A stretch of 64,000 nt of DNA from Hexactinellida sp. DTS-2022 (GCA_028753945.1 JAPNXP010000001.1:11646501-11710500); one strand, 5' to 3'. Shown: positions 30,474 through 41,267, counted from the stretch's first letter. The notes: generated by a model not told the origin, from the sequence alone. A program made the numbers and translations.

Positions 30474-33400
30474 ATGAGTAGTCTGTCTCCGTCCTACCTG
30501 AACGCTCTCCTGTCCAACCACTACCTGCCTCTGGAGCTACACACGCCCCACAGAGACAGGAAGACCTCCGTATTCTCTCTCATGAAGAGCAGACACCTCT
30601 CAAACTCTACCCACGAGTCTCTCTACTGCAAGAAGCGGGCCTTCGATCTCTCCTTCCACCGGGGCCACGCCTTCTGGTCGCACGACATGCTGGGCCACTA
30701 CGGGAGTGTCCAGAGCATCCACCTCTCTCCCGACGAGACTCTGCTGGCTTCCGGCGGCGAGGACGGCCGCCTGCTGGTCTGGGACGTACAGAAGTCTATT
30801 CGCAGCAGTGACGTCACCAGGGACCCCGCTGGGTACACAGAGCTGCTCTCCATGAAGCCACTCGGGTTCTACTCAGTCGCCTTCGGGGCAGGAGGGGACC
30901 AGGTAACCTTAGATACTATCCTGTCCATTGGAATGTATAGTTATTTATAGACAGGACACACATGCTTGTTGCTTTGTATTATTTGATACACGGCTTCTTC
31001 TAGCTTCGAAAATCTGTGCACCTTTGTGTGCAGATTAAACTGTCGCGCACCCAAGCAATATTTGTTAGAATTGCGTACCCTGATGAAGGCCTGATTTGAT
31101 ATCAGGCTATTTTCTAAGTTTATAATTGCAACACCCAATATATCTGACTGTCTAAGTTTGCTAGGATCAGTGATTCCCTTTGGTTTAGTAAGCAACAACC
31201 CAATTCTCCGAAAATACACTGCAATTCCGTTACGGATATCCTGTGGAATTATCCGGTTCTCTATTAAGCGGAGTCTACTTTTTCATTTGCCAGCAATTAT
31301 GAATCTACGAGTTCTTACTACTTATTGCTGATTAATTAAGTTTATTCCAGGAGCGTATTAATATACGGAAGTTACTGTAGGTGGCTGGCTCTGGGAACGG
31401 GTTTATCCTGCTGTGTGACGTCAGCAGCGGGGTGGTGGTCTCCAGCTTCGGCACACAGGCCCGGGGGGTGGCGGCTCACCCCTCTTGCGAGGCTCTCTTC
31501 GCCAGCGCGTCGGAGCGGGGACAGGTCTACATCTGGGACAGACGGGTCCCTGGAGAGAGCGCACTCGAGGTGGCCAGCTCCGGGTACCCATTCAGAGGGG
31601 TGCAGTTCCACCCCGTGGAGCCCAAGTGAGTACCCAGCTTTTGATGTGAAACAATACTATTGTTACATAGCATTAATTCCGATTGTTATGAATTGAACCT
31701 AATTACCCAAACAATGCAGTCGAACGAAGGATACCATTAATAGCAGCGGGTGTAGAGACAAAACGAATAACAGAGACTATAAGAGAGCCGCGGGAATGCG
31801 TCCAGTATAATCTGAGATATGTGCGACTCTGAAGAGATAAAACAGTCGCGCCTGTGGAGAGAGCGGGCGCTGGCGGCAGAGGACAGCGAGCAGCGCGTGA
31901 GGAAGGACTGTCTCCTGGTCATGAAGGAGAACGAGTATCTGCGGAGTCTGCAGAGACAGCTGGAGCTCAGCCAGGCCACCCTCCTGGAGACCCAGTCCCA
32001 GCTGGGACACGCCCTCGCGCACGAGAACGAGTACAAGGCCAAGCACCTGCACCTGGCAGGGGACCTAAGGGAGCTCTGCCACGAGGTGCGTCTCGTGGTC
32101 TCTGACGTCATTCCCGCCAGCAGCCTCAGCTCCCTACTGCCGCAGGACTTCGAGCCGGACAGTCTGCAGCCGTACCACGCGAAGACACTGGTGCACATGC
32201 TGCGGGACGCCTGTCTGAAGGCGGAGCTGCGCGTGCGGAACCGCGAGGCGGAGCTGTCGGAGCAGGAGGAGGCAGCCGCGCGGACGGAGGAACTCCTGGG
32301 CTCATGGAGCCTCCTGCTGTCCCGCGTCTCGGACCCCCCTCAGGCAGAGGAGCTGCGGCAGCTCTGCGAGGGGCTCAGGGGGGAGAAGCCGCCGCTCTGT
32401 CCGCTCCGAGAGGCGCAGCTGTCTCTGAGCGGGTTCTGCTCCGCGGCGGAGAAGGGGGACCGGGAGTTGCGGTCCGAGCTGGCGCTGCTGCGGGGGCGGG
32501 TCGGCTCCTGTGTGGGGGAGGCGGCCGCGGAGAGGGACAGCGGACAGCTGGGACTCTGTCTGACGGAGCAGTGGGCAGAGAGCGAGAAGCGCGCGGGGGA
32601 GCTGGAGAGGGGCATGCGGGAGCGGGAGCAGTCCCGACAGAGCGAGATGGCGGGCGCCGTGTCTGCTCTGAAGCTAGAGCTGTCGGAGCAGCGGGCAGAG
32701 AGCGACCGGCAGAGGGAGAGCGCTATGGAGCGGGAGCTGGACCAGAGGGTGGGGGAGCTCATGAGCTCAGCTGCTTGCGAGCAGAGAGAGGAGGGACTGA
32801 GACACAGCAGGGAGATAGAGAGGCTGGGGGGGCTGCTGGCCGCCGCGGAGAGGGAGCGGGAGGGTCTGAAGCGGGAGCTGGAGGCCGAGAGGGGCAGGGG
32901 CAGGGGGTGCGAGCTGGAGAGGAGCAGGCTGAGTGGGGAGGCGGAGCAGCTGCTGGAGAGAGCAGCCAGGGCAGAGAGGGAGGGGGGCGAGGAGCTGAGA
33001 CTCGCGGAGAGCCGCGGCGAGGAGGAGGTGGGCGTGTACCGAGAGCAGGCGAGGCAGCACGCGGTCACGATAGTATCTCTCGAGGAGAAGCTGGTGCGGG
33101 CAGTGCGGGAGCGGGGGGAGCTGCAGGAGAGACTGAGAGAGCGAGTCGACAGGGCAGAGAAGGCGAGAGAGGATACTCACAGGGAGGAGATAGAAACCGT
33201 TAGGAGAGAAAGGAATGCGTTGGAGGCAGAGCTGTATCAGCTGCGGAGCGAGCTCCAGCAGGAGAAGAGCACGGGCGATAAACTGTGCGCGGAAATAGCG
33301 ACGCTTAAGGCCAGCGTTACGCAGCTGAAGAGGCGGCTAATCGCACAGGTGGAGCAGCTGCACCTCTCTGAGAAGAAACTGGATAAGACCCGGGGACTGG

Positions 33401-36400
33401 TCTCCAAGCTGGAGCGCAGTCTGGAGGAGAGAATAACGCGCGGAACCGTGCAGCGGGAGGAGCTGACGGGCCTCAGAGACAACTTGCCGCACGTGAGGGA
33501 GACCGTAGACGACATACACCAGAACCTGACTCTGCTCTCACACGACTTCTCCGACTACAGGTCCATCCAGGACATGGACAGCCCGCTTACAATGGCAGGC
33601 GCTAAGTGCACTGAGCAGCAGCACGGGGCGACCATAAGCAAGCAGGCACAGGCCATCTCCGAGCTGAGGGCGTCTGTGGATCAGCTGAGAGAGGCGAACC
33701 TGCTGGTGCCCTCCCACAAGGAGGCGCTAAGGGACGTGACGCGGCTAAGGAAGGAACTGAGGGACGCCAAGGCCGCTCTCTCGGGCAGCGACCTCGTGTA
33801 CGCGCTCAGGAACGGAGACATAGTGGAGGAGGAGCTGCAGAAGCAGCTGAGAACCAGGGACGCGGCGCATCTGCAGGAGAAGCTGCAGCACGAGCAGACC
33901 AGCCAGAGTCTCGAGATTAGCGAGGCGGCCTTCCGACAGCTGGCAGAAGCTGTGAGGAGCTCCGTGAGACTGCAGGTCCCTCTGGAGAGCAATCCGCTGG
34001 AGACTATGACCCAGTCCGAGCTGGAGCTGGAACAGCTGCGCAGAACCAAGCAGATAGAGGCGGCGCGCGTGCAGCTGAAGATAATGTACGAGAACCTGAA
34101 GCAGAGCCAGGTGCTGGTGACGGAGTACCAGAAGGAGCAGATAGACGAGCTGCGCGAGTCGCTGCAGGGAGTGAAGGGGGAGCTCTCCTCGCAGCGAGAG
34201 CTCAACTTCTCTCTGCAGGCGCAGCGGGACTATCTCAAGACGGAGAGGCTGCTGGCCAGGAGGCACACGCAGCACAACTGCGGGAACACAAGGGAATGCA
34301 TGGAGGAGAAACTGGAGGGAGAGAGGAGGAAGCATAGAGATAAACTCAAGCGGAAGGAGCAGGAAATAGTAGCTCTCAAGGCAACGCTAGTTCGTATCAA
34401 TGATTCGTAAATGCTATTGTGTCTGCCAATTCTATATACGAATATATCTACTGTGTACCCGTTAATTAAACTATTCTGTTCCTCAAATTGTCTATGATCA
34501 TCTTTGCAACAAAGATAGTACATTTGTTTCCACATTCCACTGTACTACTTCATTTATTATTTGTACATATTTTAACATTTATGTATCCCATATCCACAGT
34601 TCCAAAGGGATTGTATTTATCAGTTCAGTCTTATTTTATTACCTAATAATAACTAATACTTGTAACAGCTGTTTATCCATTCCTTCTACTCTCCAGTTTC
34701 CTGTCCACTGCAAACATAGACTCGGGGGCGGCTCTCTATGACGTCAGACTCCCCAGCACGCCCTGTGTGCAGTACAAGCTGGGTACGCTGGCTCGCAGGA
34801 GGGAGCACGTCACGCACGTCACCTTCAACAGCTGCGGCTCCCAGGTGCTGGTGCAGATCCGGGAGCACGACCCGCTCCTGTTCGCCGCGCCCTCCGGAGA
34901 GCCGATCTGCAGGTTCTTCCACCTGGAGATGAAGAACCGGATCTCCAAGCACGAGCAGAAGGGCTGCTTCCTGGGCATGGAAGACGAGTTCGTGGCTGTC
35001 GGGTCCGAGGACTTCCGGATCTACATCTGGAGGGTCCCGGCCCACTCGCCGCACTCCCTCTCCCCCTCCGACAGCAGCGAGATGCTGGACCTCTGCCACA
35101 TGCCGCACCTGGTGCTCTCGGGACACAGGTCCATCGTCAGCAAGCTCCTCTTCTCCAAGGAGAGCCAGCTGCTCTTCTCCGCAGGCGTAGAGAAGCTGGT
35201 CAAGGTATGTAGGTACAATGTAGCATAAGGCATGTGTGTATTGTATTAGCAAACTGGGTCCGTCTAACCGCGCTAATCCCACATACCTGAATCACAGACA
35301 AAGGTTCGGACTAGCTTAATACCTACCTACCCAACTTCAGTACGTACGTATTGGGATGAGAAACCTGATAAGAAAGCAATATTATATATATAGGGGCGGC
35401 GGAAGAGGGGCGGTTGGGGCGGGCCGCCCCATTTTTTCTGTGATTTTTTGGTTCTCTGAAATTTCCCGGGCGTGTTTTTTGACTCTGCAATCCTCACAAT
35501 TATCATCATAATACAAGGCCGCCCCACCTCTCACGAGCTTCCGCCGACCCTGTATATATATACATATATATTGACACATTTCAATATGTATATCTGGTCG
35601 ACGCTGTTCGGATTACCGAGGGTACTATATGTTAATGAAATTGTCCCACTATGTCTGTCCCTTGGTTGTCCGTAATAGACAAGTGGCTGTATTACAGCAT
35701 TGCAGTAGCAATATTATTAATCAAACTTGCACAACACATCAAGCTGGTACACAGCTAAATTAGCTAAATACACCACTCAGCCTATAACAGCTAGTCGTCA
35801 TCACTGGGACTGAGGGAGAACTGGTTGTCGCTGGAGTCCCCTGGCTCCTTAGCCTTCCCGTCCCCCTCTGTCTCCATGGCGAACTCGCTGCCCTGGGACA
35901 CGTCCGCCTCGTCCAGGGCTGTGTCCAGCTGCATCAGTCGCAGGTCCTGTCGGTTCACCTCCTCCTCGGTCATGTCTCGGTGCGTGACAGACATGGTGGA
36001 GAGCGCCTCGGGGCGGCCCCGGCCCCTCCGCTTGTTGAGCTTTATACGGGAGTTGAGCTCGTTGTAGAAGATGCAGTCGTCCTTTATAACGAAGAAGTAG
36101 GAGTCCTCGTACCCCTTCACCTTGTTGAGGAAGTTCCAGTTGTACTCCCTTTCCAGTCGGTACAGGTACTCCTGTCCCTCTGCGTAGTTCCGCCCCTCCA
36201 GCTCGTCCTCTCTGCGCTTATCTCCGCACTCCGCGGTAGGCAGGAAGTACGCTATGTACTCCTCGCTGTCCCTCTCGTCAGTCATGGCTCGCATTATGGC
36301 TCCCGCCGTGCTGGGGGCGGCGCCCGGGTCCAGGCTGGCCCGCGCCTGGGACGGGTCCGAGTCGAATATGACGTGTGTGCAGGCCAGGTTCCAGTTCCCG

Positions 36401-37908
36401 AAGTCCGGGAAGAGCGGCAGCACCCACTCGGGCTCCAGACCCGGCTTGCTGTGGTGGCACTTTATGTCCTCTCGGGCCGCCTCGAAGGTGCTCTCCACGG
36501 CGCTTATCTGGCTCTCCTTGTCCTTGTACAGGTCCATGTGTATGGGCTGTTTGTCCCTGCCGCGCCCCAGCCCGATCTTGTTCTCGCTGCTCTCTGCCCC
36601 GATGTGCGTGGTGCGCGCGTACTCGCTGGAGATGTACTCGGTCTTGCGGAGCCAGGAGATGGTCTTGGCATGCTGCTTCGCGCGCTTGGACTCGGCGGGG
36701 GCGGGGGCCTCCTCCTCGAGCAGCTCCTCGTCCCGGGGGTCCAGCTGGTAGGGCAGCCCGGAGCTCGCGTAGACGGTCGGGTCGATGAGGTTGATGGGCA
36801 CCCCCAGATCTATCTCGGTCATGAGCTCGTGCTTGTGCTTGCTCTCGAGAGAAGTCGTGTTGTACTGCACGAAGCGGTTCTGCTCGAACGGGTACACGAG
36901 GAACTTGGGGTCGAACGGGATGTCTGGCAGGTTGTTGGTGTACTTGACACTGCATATCAGGTCCTGTCTGTTGCTGCTGAGTCCACTCGTGCTGCGGCGA
37001 CTAGAGCCCCCCGACTTGCCGCCGCTCTCCCCTTCGCTTCTGACAGAGGCGGGCATTCTGTTCGGCACACTCACCTTGAATGGATTGTCTAGTCTGTATG
37101 TATAGCAGGTTATAATACAATATCACATGTCAGGTAATTACTCTTCCGAGATACGAAAACATCACTATGTATCAAAATTTGAACCTCATTTGATTATAAG
37201 TACGTAACTACATACAGATACAGTCAATTCATTTTTACTTAGCCCAGCCATGGCCCAGCAGATTAAATGTATAATCTGCAGTAATTTATTGGGAATATAT
37301 ATCGATTTGTTTTGAAGCATAAAGACAACAAGTTAATTAAGTTGCTTCTGTTACGTAGCAACAAATTCAGATTATAGTAAGGATTTTATAGATCCTGATA
37401 CCATTGCCTGTTAGAAACTCTTTATATACTATATGTTATAAGGCTGCTATTTATCCCGAGGTCAGTGTCTAATGGTGTCCGCTAGGTGTGGAGTCCCTGG
37501 AAGCTCCCAAGCAGAGGCGCTCAGGAGCACCGCTCCCACAGCCACGTGGGTCGGGCTCGCTACTCCCGCTGGCAATACATCGAGCTCCTCATGACCAACG
37601 GCCGTCTGTCCCCCCGTCTGGTGCCCTCGGAGCCGCAGGAGCAGACGCTGGAGGAAGACCCCGTCGTGATGGCGTTCTACGACGTGTTGATAGACGACTT
37701 CTCAAATAACGGGATGTTCTTCTCCTTCTCCCCCGAGGACCTGGATGTCTCCTCCTCCTCCTCTCTAGGGGACTCTCTCTTCGACACGGGGACTAGCTCG
37801 CTGGAGAACGACTCAGACCTCTCCACAGCTGGAGACACGCCGTACCAGTCTTCCTCAGACCAAACGGAGATAACAGAGTTTGAATTCTATTACGACTCGG
37901 ATTTATAA
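30474..37908 (+). CDS. DCAF5: DCAF5-like WD40 substrate receptor of CUL4-DDB1 ligase, four exons
   Basis: Exons 30474-30902, 31381-31625, 34697-35204 and 37486-37908 join in frame to 534 residues; human DCAF5 is over 900, mainly a longer tail. WD repeats: HYGSVQSIHLSPDETLLASG with LLVWDV; FASASERGQVYIWDRR, whose WDxR motif is the DDB1-docking signature; FRGVQFHPVEP joined over intron 2 to FLSTANIDSGAALYDVR; VGSEDFRIYIWRVP; and LSGHRSIV...SAGVEKLVK joined over intron 3 to VWSPWK. The GHRSIV and SGVEK-KIWSP blocks are diagnostic of DCAF5. The tail is acidic and Ser-rich (EDLDVSSSSSLGDSLF). Start: MSSLSPSY after a spliced leader. Intron 2 contains a same-strand coiled-coil gene and intron 3 contains PAF1 on the other strand. 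Confidence 0.85.
31819..34410 (+). CDS. large coiled-coil protein nested in DCAF5 intron 2
   Basis: 863 residues from a single open frame, ATG at 31819, with strong GC and third-position bias unlike the surrounding intron. Almost the whole length is coiled coil rich in Glu, Arg and Leu (LERGMREREQSRQSEM, GEEKLVRAVRERGELQERL-type heptads), broken near residues 90-115 (VIPASSLSSLLPQDFEPD) and 575-600 (DFSDYRSIQDMDSPLTM). It ends KRKEQEIVALKATLVRINDS. No enzymatic motif, signal or membrane segment. I do not recognise the family; long coiled coils like this serve in centrosomal, ciliary or scaffold proteins, but that is only a class resemblance. It lies on the DCAF5 sense strand, so it needs its own promoter or must be kept out of DCAF5 mRNA by splicing. 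Confidence 0.8.
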   Translation: MCDSEEIKQSRLWRERALAAEDSEQRVRKDCLLVMKENEYLRSLQRQLELSQATLLETQSQLGHALAHENEYKAKHLHLAGDLRELCHEVRLVVSDVIPASSLSSLLPQDFEPDSLQPYHAKTLVHMLRDACLKAELRVRNREAELSEQEEAAARTEELLGSWSLLLSRVSDPPQAEELRQLCEGLRGEKPPLCPLREAQLSLSGFCSAAEKGDRELRSELALLRGRVGSCVGEAAAERDSGQLGLCLTEQWAESEKRAGELERGMREREQSRQSEMAGAVSALKLELSEQRAESDRQRESAMERELDQRVGELMSSAACEQREEGLRHSREIERLGGLLAAAEREREGLKRELEAERGRGRGCELERSRLSGEAEQLLERAARAEREGGEELRLAESRGEEEVGVYREQARQHAVTIVSLEEKLVRAVRERGELQERLRERVDRAEKAREDTHREEIETVRRERNALEAELYQLRSELQQEKSTGDKLCAEIATLKASVTQLKRRLIAQVEQLHLSEKKLDKTRGLVSKLERSLEERITRGTVQREELTGLRDNLPHVRETVDDIHQNLTLLSHDFSDYRSIQDMDSPLTMAGAKCTEQQHGATISKQAQAISELRASVDQLREANLLVPSHKEALRDVTRLRKELRDAKAALSGSDLVYALRNGDIVEEELQKQLRTRDAAHLQEKLQHEQTSQSLEISEAAFRQLAEAVRSSVRLQVPLESNPLETMTQSELELEQLRRTKQIEAARVQLKIMYENLKQSQVLVTEYQKEQIDELRESLQGVKGELSSQRELNFSLQAQRDYLKTERLLARRHTQHNCGNTRECMEEKLEGERRKHRDKLKRKEQEIVALKATLVRINDS
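35391..35552. mobile_element. MITE (GGCGGAAG ends) in DCAF5 intron 3
   Basis: TAGGGGCGGCGGAAGAGGGG and ACGAGCTTCCGCCGACCCTG are inverted. GGGGCGGGCCGCCCC near the left end is itself palindromic. Confidence 0.7.
35791..37056 (-). CDS. PAF1: PAF1, RNA polymerase II-associated factor 1, nested in DCAF5 intron 3
   Basis: 421 residues from the ATG at 37056, intronless. VKYTNNLPDIPFDPKFLVYP, then PFEQNRFVQYNTTSLE and KHKHELMTEIDLGVPI match the conserved PAF1 N-terminus that contacts LEO1 and CTR9. AKTISWLRKTEYISSEY and HVIFDSDP follow, then YFLP and REYNWNFLNKVKGYEDSYFF. The C-terminal acidic tail is short (SQGSEFAMETEGDG, ending SPSDDD) against the long Asp/Glu/Ser tail of vertebrates. PAF1 complex members travel with elongating polymerase II and promote H2B ubiquitination. 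The gene lies antisense within DCAF5, so the two transcripts must overlap. A GTG six codons upstream is in frame but sits at a splice-donor-like GTGAGT. Confidence 0.95.
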   Translation of the reverse strand: MPASVRSEGESGGKSGGSSRRSTSGLSSNRQDLICSVKYTNNLPDIPFDPKFLVYPFEQNRFVQYNTTSLESKHKHELMTEIDLGVPINLIDPTVYASSGLPYQLDPRDEELLEEEAPAPAESKRAKQHAKTISWLRKTEYISSEYARTTHIGAESSENKIGLGRGRDKQPIHMDLYKDKESQISAVESTFEAAREDIKCHHSKPGLEPEWVLPLFPDFGNWNLACTHVIFDSDPSQARASLDPGAAPSTAGAIMRAMTDERDSEEYIAYFLPTAECGDKRREDELEGRNYAEGQEYLYRLEREYNWNFLNKVKGYEDSYFFVIKDDCIFYNELNSRIKLNKRRGRGRPEALSTMSVTHRDMTEEEVNRQDLRLMQLDTALDEADVSQGSEFAMETEGDGKAKEPGDSSDNQFSLSPSDDD

Positions 37909-39246
37909 TCAGCTCGGTCATATATCCAATATATGAATTATTCTCAATATTAATTCACTTCAATACAACTCGAATGATGCCAGTGCTACCGAGATAATGT
38001 CACATTTATTCTCTCATGTACGTACGTATTATGAATCAAGTTAAGATACATATAATTTGTATTGTTATGTTATACTCTAAATGAAAAAACATTTTTATAA
38101 ATGGCGATTATTCATTGGGAAAGCAACATCAAGACAAATACAGTGGCGTGTGTTCCTGTAATAGCATTCTGCACGAATTTGCACGAAAAGGCTCTTATTA
38201 AATTAGAGCAACATAATTAATAAACATTAAATGCTCGCTTTGGGGGACTGAAATAATTTGCTAATAGTCAGTAATAGAGCAATCGTTGTCGAAACAATTT
38301 GAGTAGAGCTGTATTTGGCTCTCGAGGAAATACGTTACATACCATTAATCTATTCGATGTATTCACCAACACCCTTCCCTGCTCTGTGGTATTGTATAAT
38401 AATTTATTCCAGGATTTTCCTAATTACCTAGGTAGGCGTGGGCATAGCATTCTAGAATGCTATTATTTAGCATTTATTCGCGATGAACAATTTTAGACCC
38501 TTTAGGGGGCGCGATTATTCCAATAAATAGGGTAATGGAGATCTGTTGCAATAATGCAATTAACCTAAGCTACGGTATACTTAGCATATGCAGTAGAACT
38601 GAATGGGGATGGATTAATAAATAATAAAATCCGAATTAATTTTGAATATAGAATACATTATTTGTAGAATGGTTTGAAACAATTAGTACATACTACTAAT
38701 AAGCTAATTAACTAATTACCCCATGCGTACATAATACCAGAGTAATATATATATCAATGGCATATGAGCTATGAGCAATGACCAAAAGATTCCTGCGGAT
38801 CAGGGAATTCTGGCACCATAGTTAAAATTCGTATAAATCCGCAGGCTCCGTTAATAAGACCCCAGATCAGATCAGGGGTTTATCTAGGTGCCTGGCCGGC
38901 ACTTTTAGGTAGCAGCCAGGCATCAGTTGAGGTGCAAAAGTGCTTGCAGTGTGATTCCATTTAGCTGCCGGGTTGGCACTTAATAATTTGGCCATAGCTA
39001 TTCCTGGGTAAATCCCTGTTTGGTTACCGCCGTACATAATTTACCTCCTTCAAATAACGCCTCATCATTGAATTATACCAATTATGTATTATGGTTGACA
39101 CCTTTAAGGTGCCGTAAAATTTAACTTCTATATACAAAATACCGGCCAAGTACATCTACAGGAGTCTCCTGTAGTTCTATTAATATACCCACAGTGACTA
39201 GACGTATATTATATTCAGTAGAGCTCTCAGCATCAATACAGCACTA
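37909..39246. other. intergenic; one MITE
   Basis: No gene seen. 38873-39018 begins CAGGGGTTTATCTAGGTGCC and ends CCTGGGTAAATCCCTG, an inverted-end element with GGCACTT motifs in both halves. ATGAAAAAAC and AT-runs fill the rest. Confidence 0.55.
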
Positions 39247-39462
39247 ATGTCTAGCACAGGGAGGCTACTCGCTCTCGGGTCCGGACTCCTGGGAGGGACT
39301 GTCTTTGGAATTTATGTTTCCCAGAACTATGAAGTGCCCAGAATGTTGAACCTTGCCAAGTTATTCTCGCAAGAGGCAGGCAGGGCGATAGATAATATAG
39401 ATAAGGTAGAAGAGCTGGCTGGGAAGCTCAGGGGACCCGACTCAGAAGATTCGAACAAGTAG
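39247..39462 (+). CDS. STMP1: STMP1-like short mitochondrial membrane protein
   Basis: 71 residues. A single hydrophobic segment (LLALGSGLLGGTVFGIYV) runs directly into SQNYEVPRMLNLAKLF. Animal STMP1 has [20 protein letters not shown] at the same place, so G-x-V-x-G-x-Y-x-QNY-x-P is conserved. The family acts at the mitochondrial inner membrane with respiratory complexes; the known protein is about 47 residues, and this one has a longer charged tail (IDNIDKVEELAGKL). Single exon with ATG after CTAATG; AATAAATG follows within 50 bases of the stop. Identification rests on one short motif. Confidence 0.65.
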   Translation: MSSTGRLLALGSGLLGGTVFGIYVSQNYEVPRMLNLAKLFSQEAGRAIDNIDKVEELAGKLRGPDSEDSNK

Positions 39463-39587
39463 AGAGTTATAGATTTCTAAGCCTTAATTAATAAATGTTT
39501 TCTCATAGACACAATTCAAGACTTTATCATTGCAATCGCGAGCATATATATTTGCTATAACACAGTACCTCTAGCCTAGCACATCTA

Positions 39588-39900
39588 CAGTAGACCTTCG
39601 TTAGTAGGAACACGCGAACCCATCGCCAGATGGGTTCGCCTTATCCAGCATTCGTATTAACCGATATCATTTGTATTGAAATTTGTATTTGAAGGGGAAA
39701 TAGTAAACCAGAAATTCATATTAACTGTGTTGGTACTAACGACTGATGTCTGTTATAGACATGTCTCTTATGGACATGACTATTATAGACATGTCTGTTA
39801 TAGACCTGTCTGTTATGGACATGTCTGTTATAGACATGTCTGTTATGGACATGTCTGTTATAGACATGTCTGTTATAGACTTGAGTAACGAGTTCTACTA
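39588..39900. mobile_element. pogo-type MITE with 15-bp minisatellite
   Basis: CAGTAGACCTTCGTTAGTAG at the left and GTAACGAGTTCTACTA at the right. 39749-39883 is nine tandem units of TCTGTTATAGACATG with scattered changes. It ends about 10 bases before the WDR18 ATG. Confidence 0.8.
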
Positions 39901-39908
39901 TAGCTAGC

Positions 39909-41267
39909 ATGGACGGAGAGAGTGTCCGGATGAGCTCTAACTTAGCAGTGCTGGTCTCCCACAGCGGGGACACTCAGGCCTCCAGCTGGACACACCTGCT
40001 GCTGCTGGACCCTCTCTCGGGTAACACCCTGGACAGGAGGGAGGCTGCGGGGGTGGACGGACGCTACCTGGCGCTGGTGGGCAGCGCAGACTCCGTAGAG
40101 AGAGACTCGTACTTCATAGCCGCGAGCAGAACCTCCCGGGTGTCTCTCTTCCCGGGCCCCAGAGGCCCCGGGAGCGTGCACAGCACGCAGGCCCCGGTGC
40201 GGGCCCTGGCGGGGTCGCCCTGCGGCGGGTACTACGCGGGGGGAGTGGGGGAGAGGGTGCACGTGTGGGAGGGCGGGACCGGGAGGCAGGTGTCGGTCCT
40301 CTCGCAGCACTACCAACCCGTCTCTGCGCTGGCCTTCTCTCCCGACGGGAGCTGCCTGGTGTCCGGAGGGGAGGACGGGATCATCCTGGTGTGGCGTTTC
40401 TCTCTGCTGGTGTCTACGGGGTATCTGTCCCAGCTGGGACTGCTCTCGGTCCCGCAGTCAGTGCAGCACCAGTGCAGCGAGGCTAGACTCAGACTGACTC
40501 TAGCGGAGCACGCATTGCCGATAACCTCTCTGGTTGTCGGGCTGGGACTGCTCTACTCCGCGTCTGCGGACCTCAGCTGCAAGGTGTGGGACCTGCTGCG
40601 CGGGCTGTGCGTGGCTACCGTAGCTGTCGGGGGCGTGCCCGCGTGTCTGGCTACTGACCTCACTGAGAGGCTGCTGCTGCTCGGACTCAAGCACGGGGAG
40701 ATACAGAAGATAGAGATCTGCTTCTCGCTCCCCCAGACCGCTACGTCCCTAATCGCAGGCGAGAACAAGCGCGAGGGAGTCTCTACAGCAACTCAGCACG
40801 AGACGGAGGTCACCGGTCTGGTGGCTCTGCGCGACAACCTCCACTTCGTGTCGAGTGACGCGAATGGACAGGTGGTGACCTGGCACCTGGAGAGTCTGCA
40901 GCCCCTGCGGAGACTGGAGCTTAGAGACCCGGTCACGGCTCTGCTGCTGCTGCCCCTCCCCCTAAGCGCCGCCTTCGCCACTCAGCCCCCCGCAGGCAGG
41001 CCCGCCCCCCTCTGCAAGCCCGCGCCCCCTGCCTGGAGGCCTGGCTCGCAGGAGGAGGGACAGGGGCTGACTCTCTGCTGGCGACTCAGAGAGGCTCCTG
41101 TGGAGACAGAGACACAGGGGACAGGGGATAGGGGACAGGGAGAAGAGACCAGTCTAGCTGAAGAGTTTGTCAACACAAGAATTGCGAATAACGAACATTT
41201 CAAAAAGTTAACAGCTTCATTAGACGATATGTATAGACAAGCTGTTGAGATAGATTTCAATTATTAG
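39909..41267 (+). CDS. WDR18: WDR18 (Ipi3-like) WD40 protein
   Basis: 452 residues, one exon. WD repeats include VRALAGSPCGGYYAGGVGER with VHVWEGGTGRQVSVLSQHYQ, ALAFSPDGSCLVSGGEDGII with LVWRFS, and ALPITSLVVGLGLLYSASAD with KVWDLLRG. The SxHYQ-V-S-L-F-x3-S and HALPIT blocks are those of WDR18. The C-terminus after about residue 400 is a short helix (RIANNEHFKKLTASLDDMY), as in the family. WDR18 works with PELP1, TEX10 and SENP3 in pre-60S ribosome maturation in the nucleolus. A MITE and minisatellite directly abut the ATG; a second in-frame ATG lies six codons in, so the start is slightly uncertain. Confidence 0.85.
   Translation: MDGESVRMSSNLAVLVSHSGDTQASSWTHLLLLDPLSGNTLDRREAAGVDGRYLALVGSADSVERDSYFIAASRTSRVSLFPGPRGPGSVHSTQAPVRALAGSPCGGYYAGGVGERVHVWEGGTGRQVSVLSQHYQPVSALAFSPDGSCLVSGGEDGIILVWRFSLLVSTGYLSQLGLLSVPQSVQHQCSEARLRLTLAEHALPITSLVVGLGLLYSASADLSCKVWDLLRGLCVATVAVGGVPACLATDLTERLLLLGLKHGEIQKIEICFSLPQTATSLIAGENKREGVSTATQHETEVTGLVALRDNLHFVSSDANGQVVTWHLESLQPLRRLELRDPVTALLLLPLPLSAAFATQPPAGRPAPLCKPAPPAWRPGSQEEGQGLTLCWRLREAPVETETQGTGDRGQGEETSLAEEFVNTRIANNEHFKKLTASLDDMYRQAVEIDFNY

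Noticed and set aside
32304..34335. Long alternative frames on both strands over the coiled-coil gene
   Set aside because: Caused by GC-rich Glu/Arg codons of the 863-residue frame; they have low-complexity translations and no family match.
35980..37092. 370-codon open frame on the plus strand
   Set aside because: Exact antisense shadow of PAF1, whose conserved protein is on the minus strand.
39676..39973. His/Tyr/Cys-repeat open frames on both strands
   Set aside because: Translation of the 15-bp minisatellite within a MITE.
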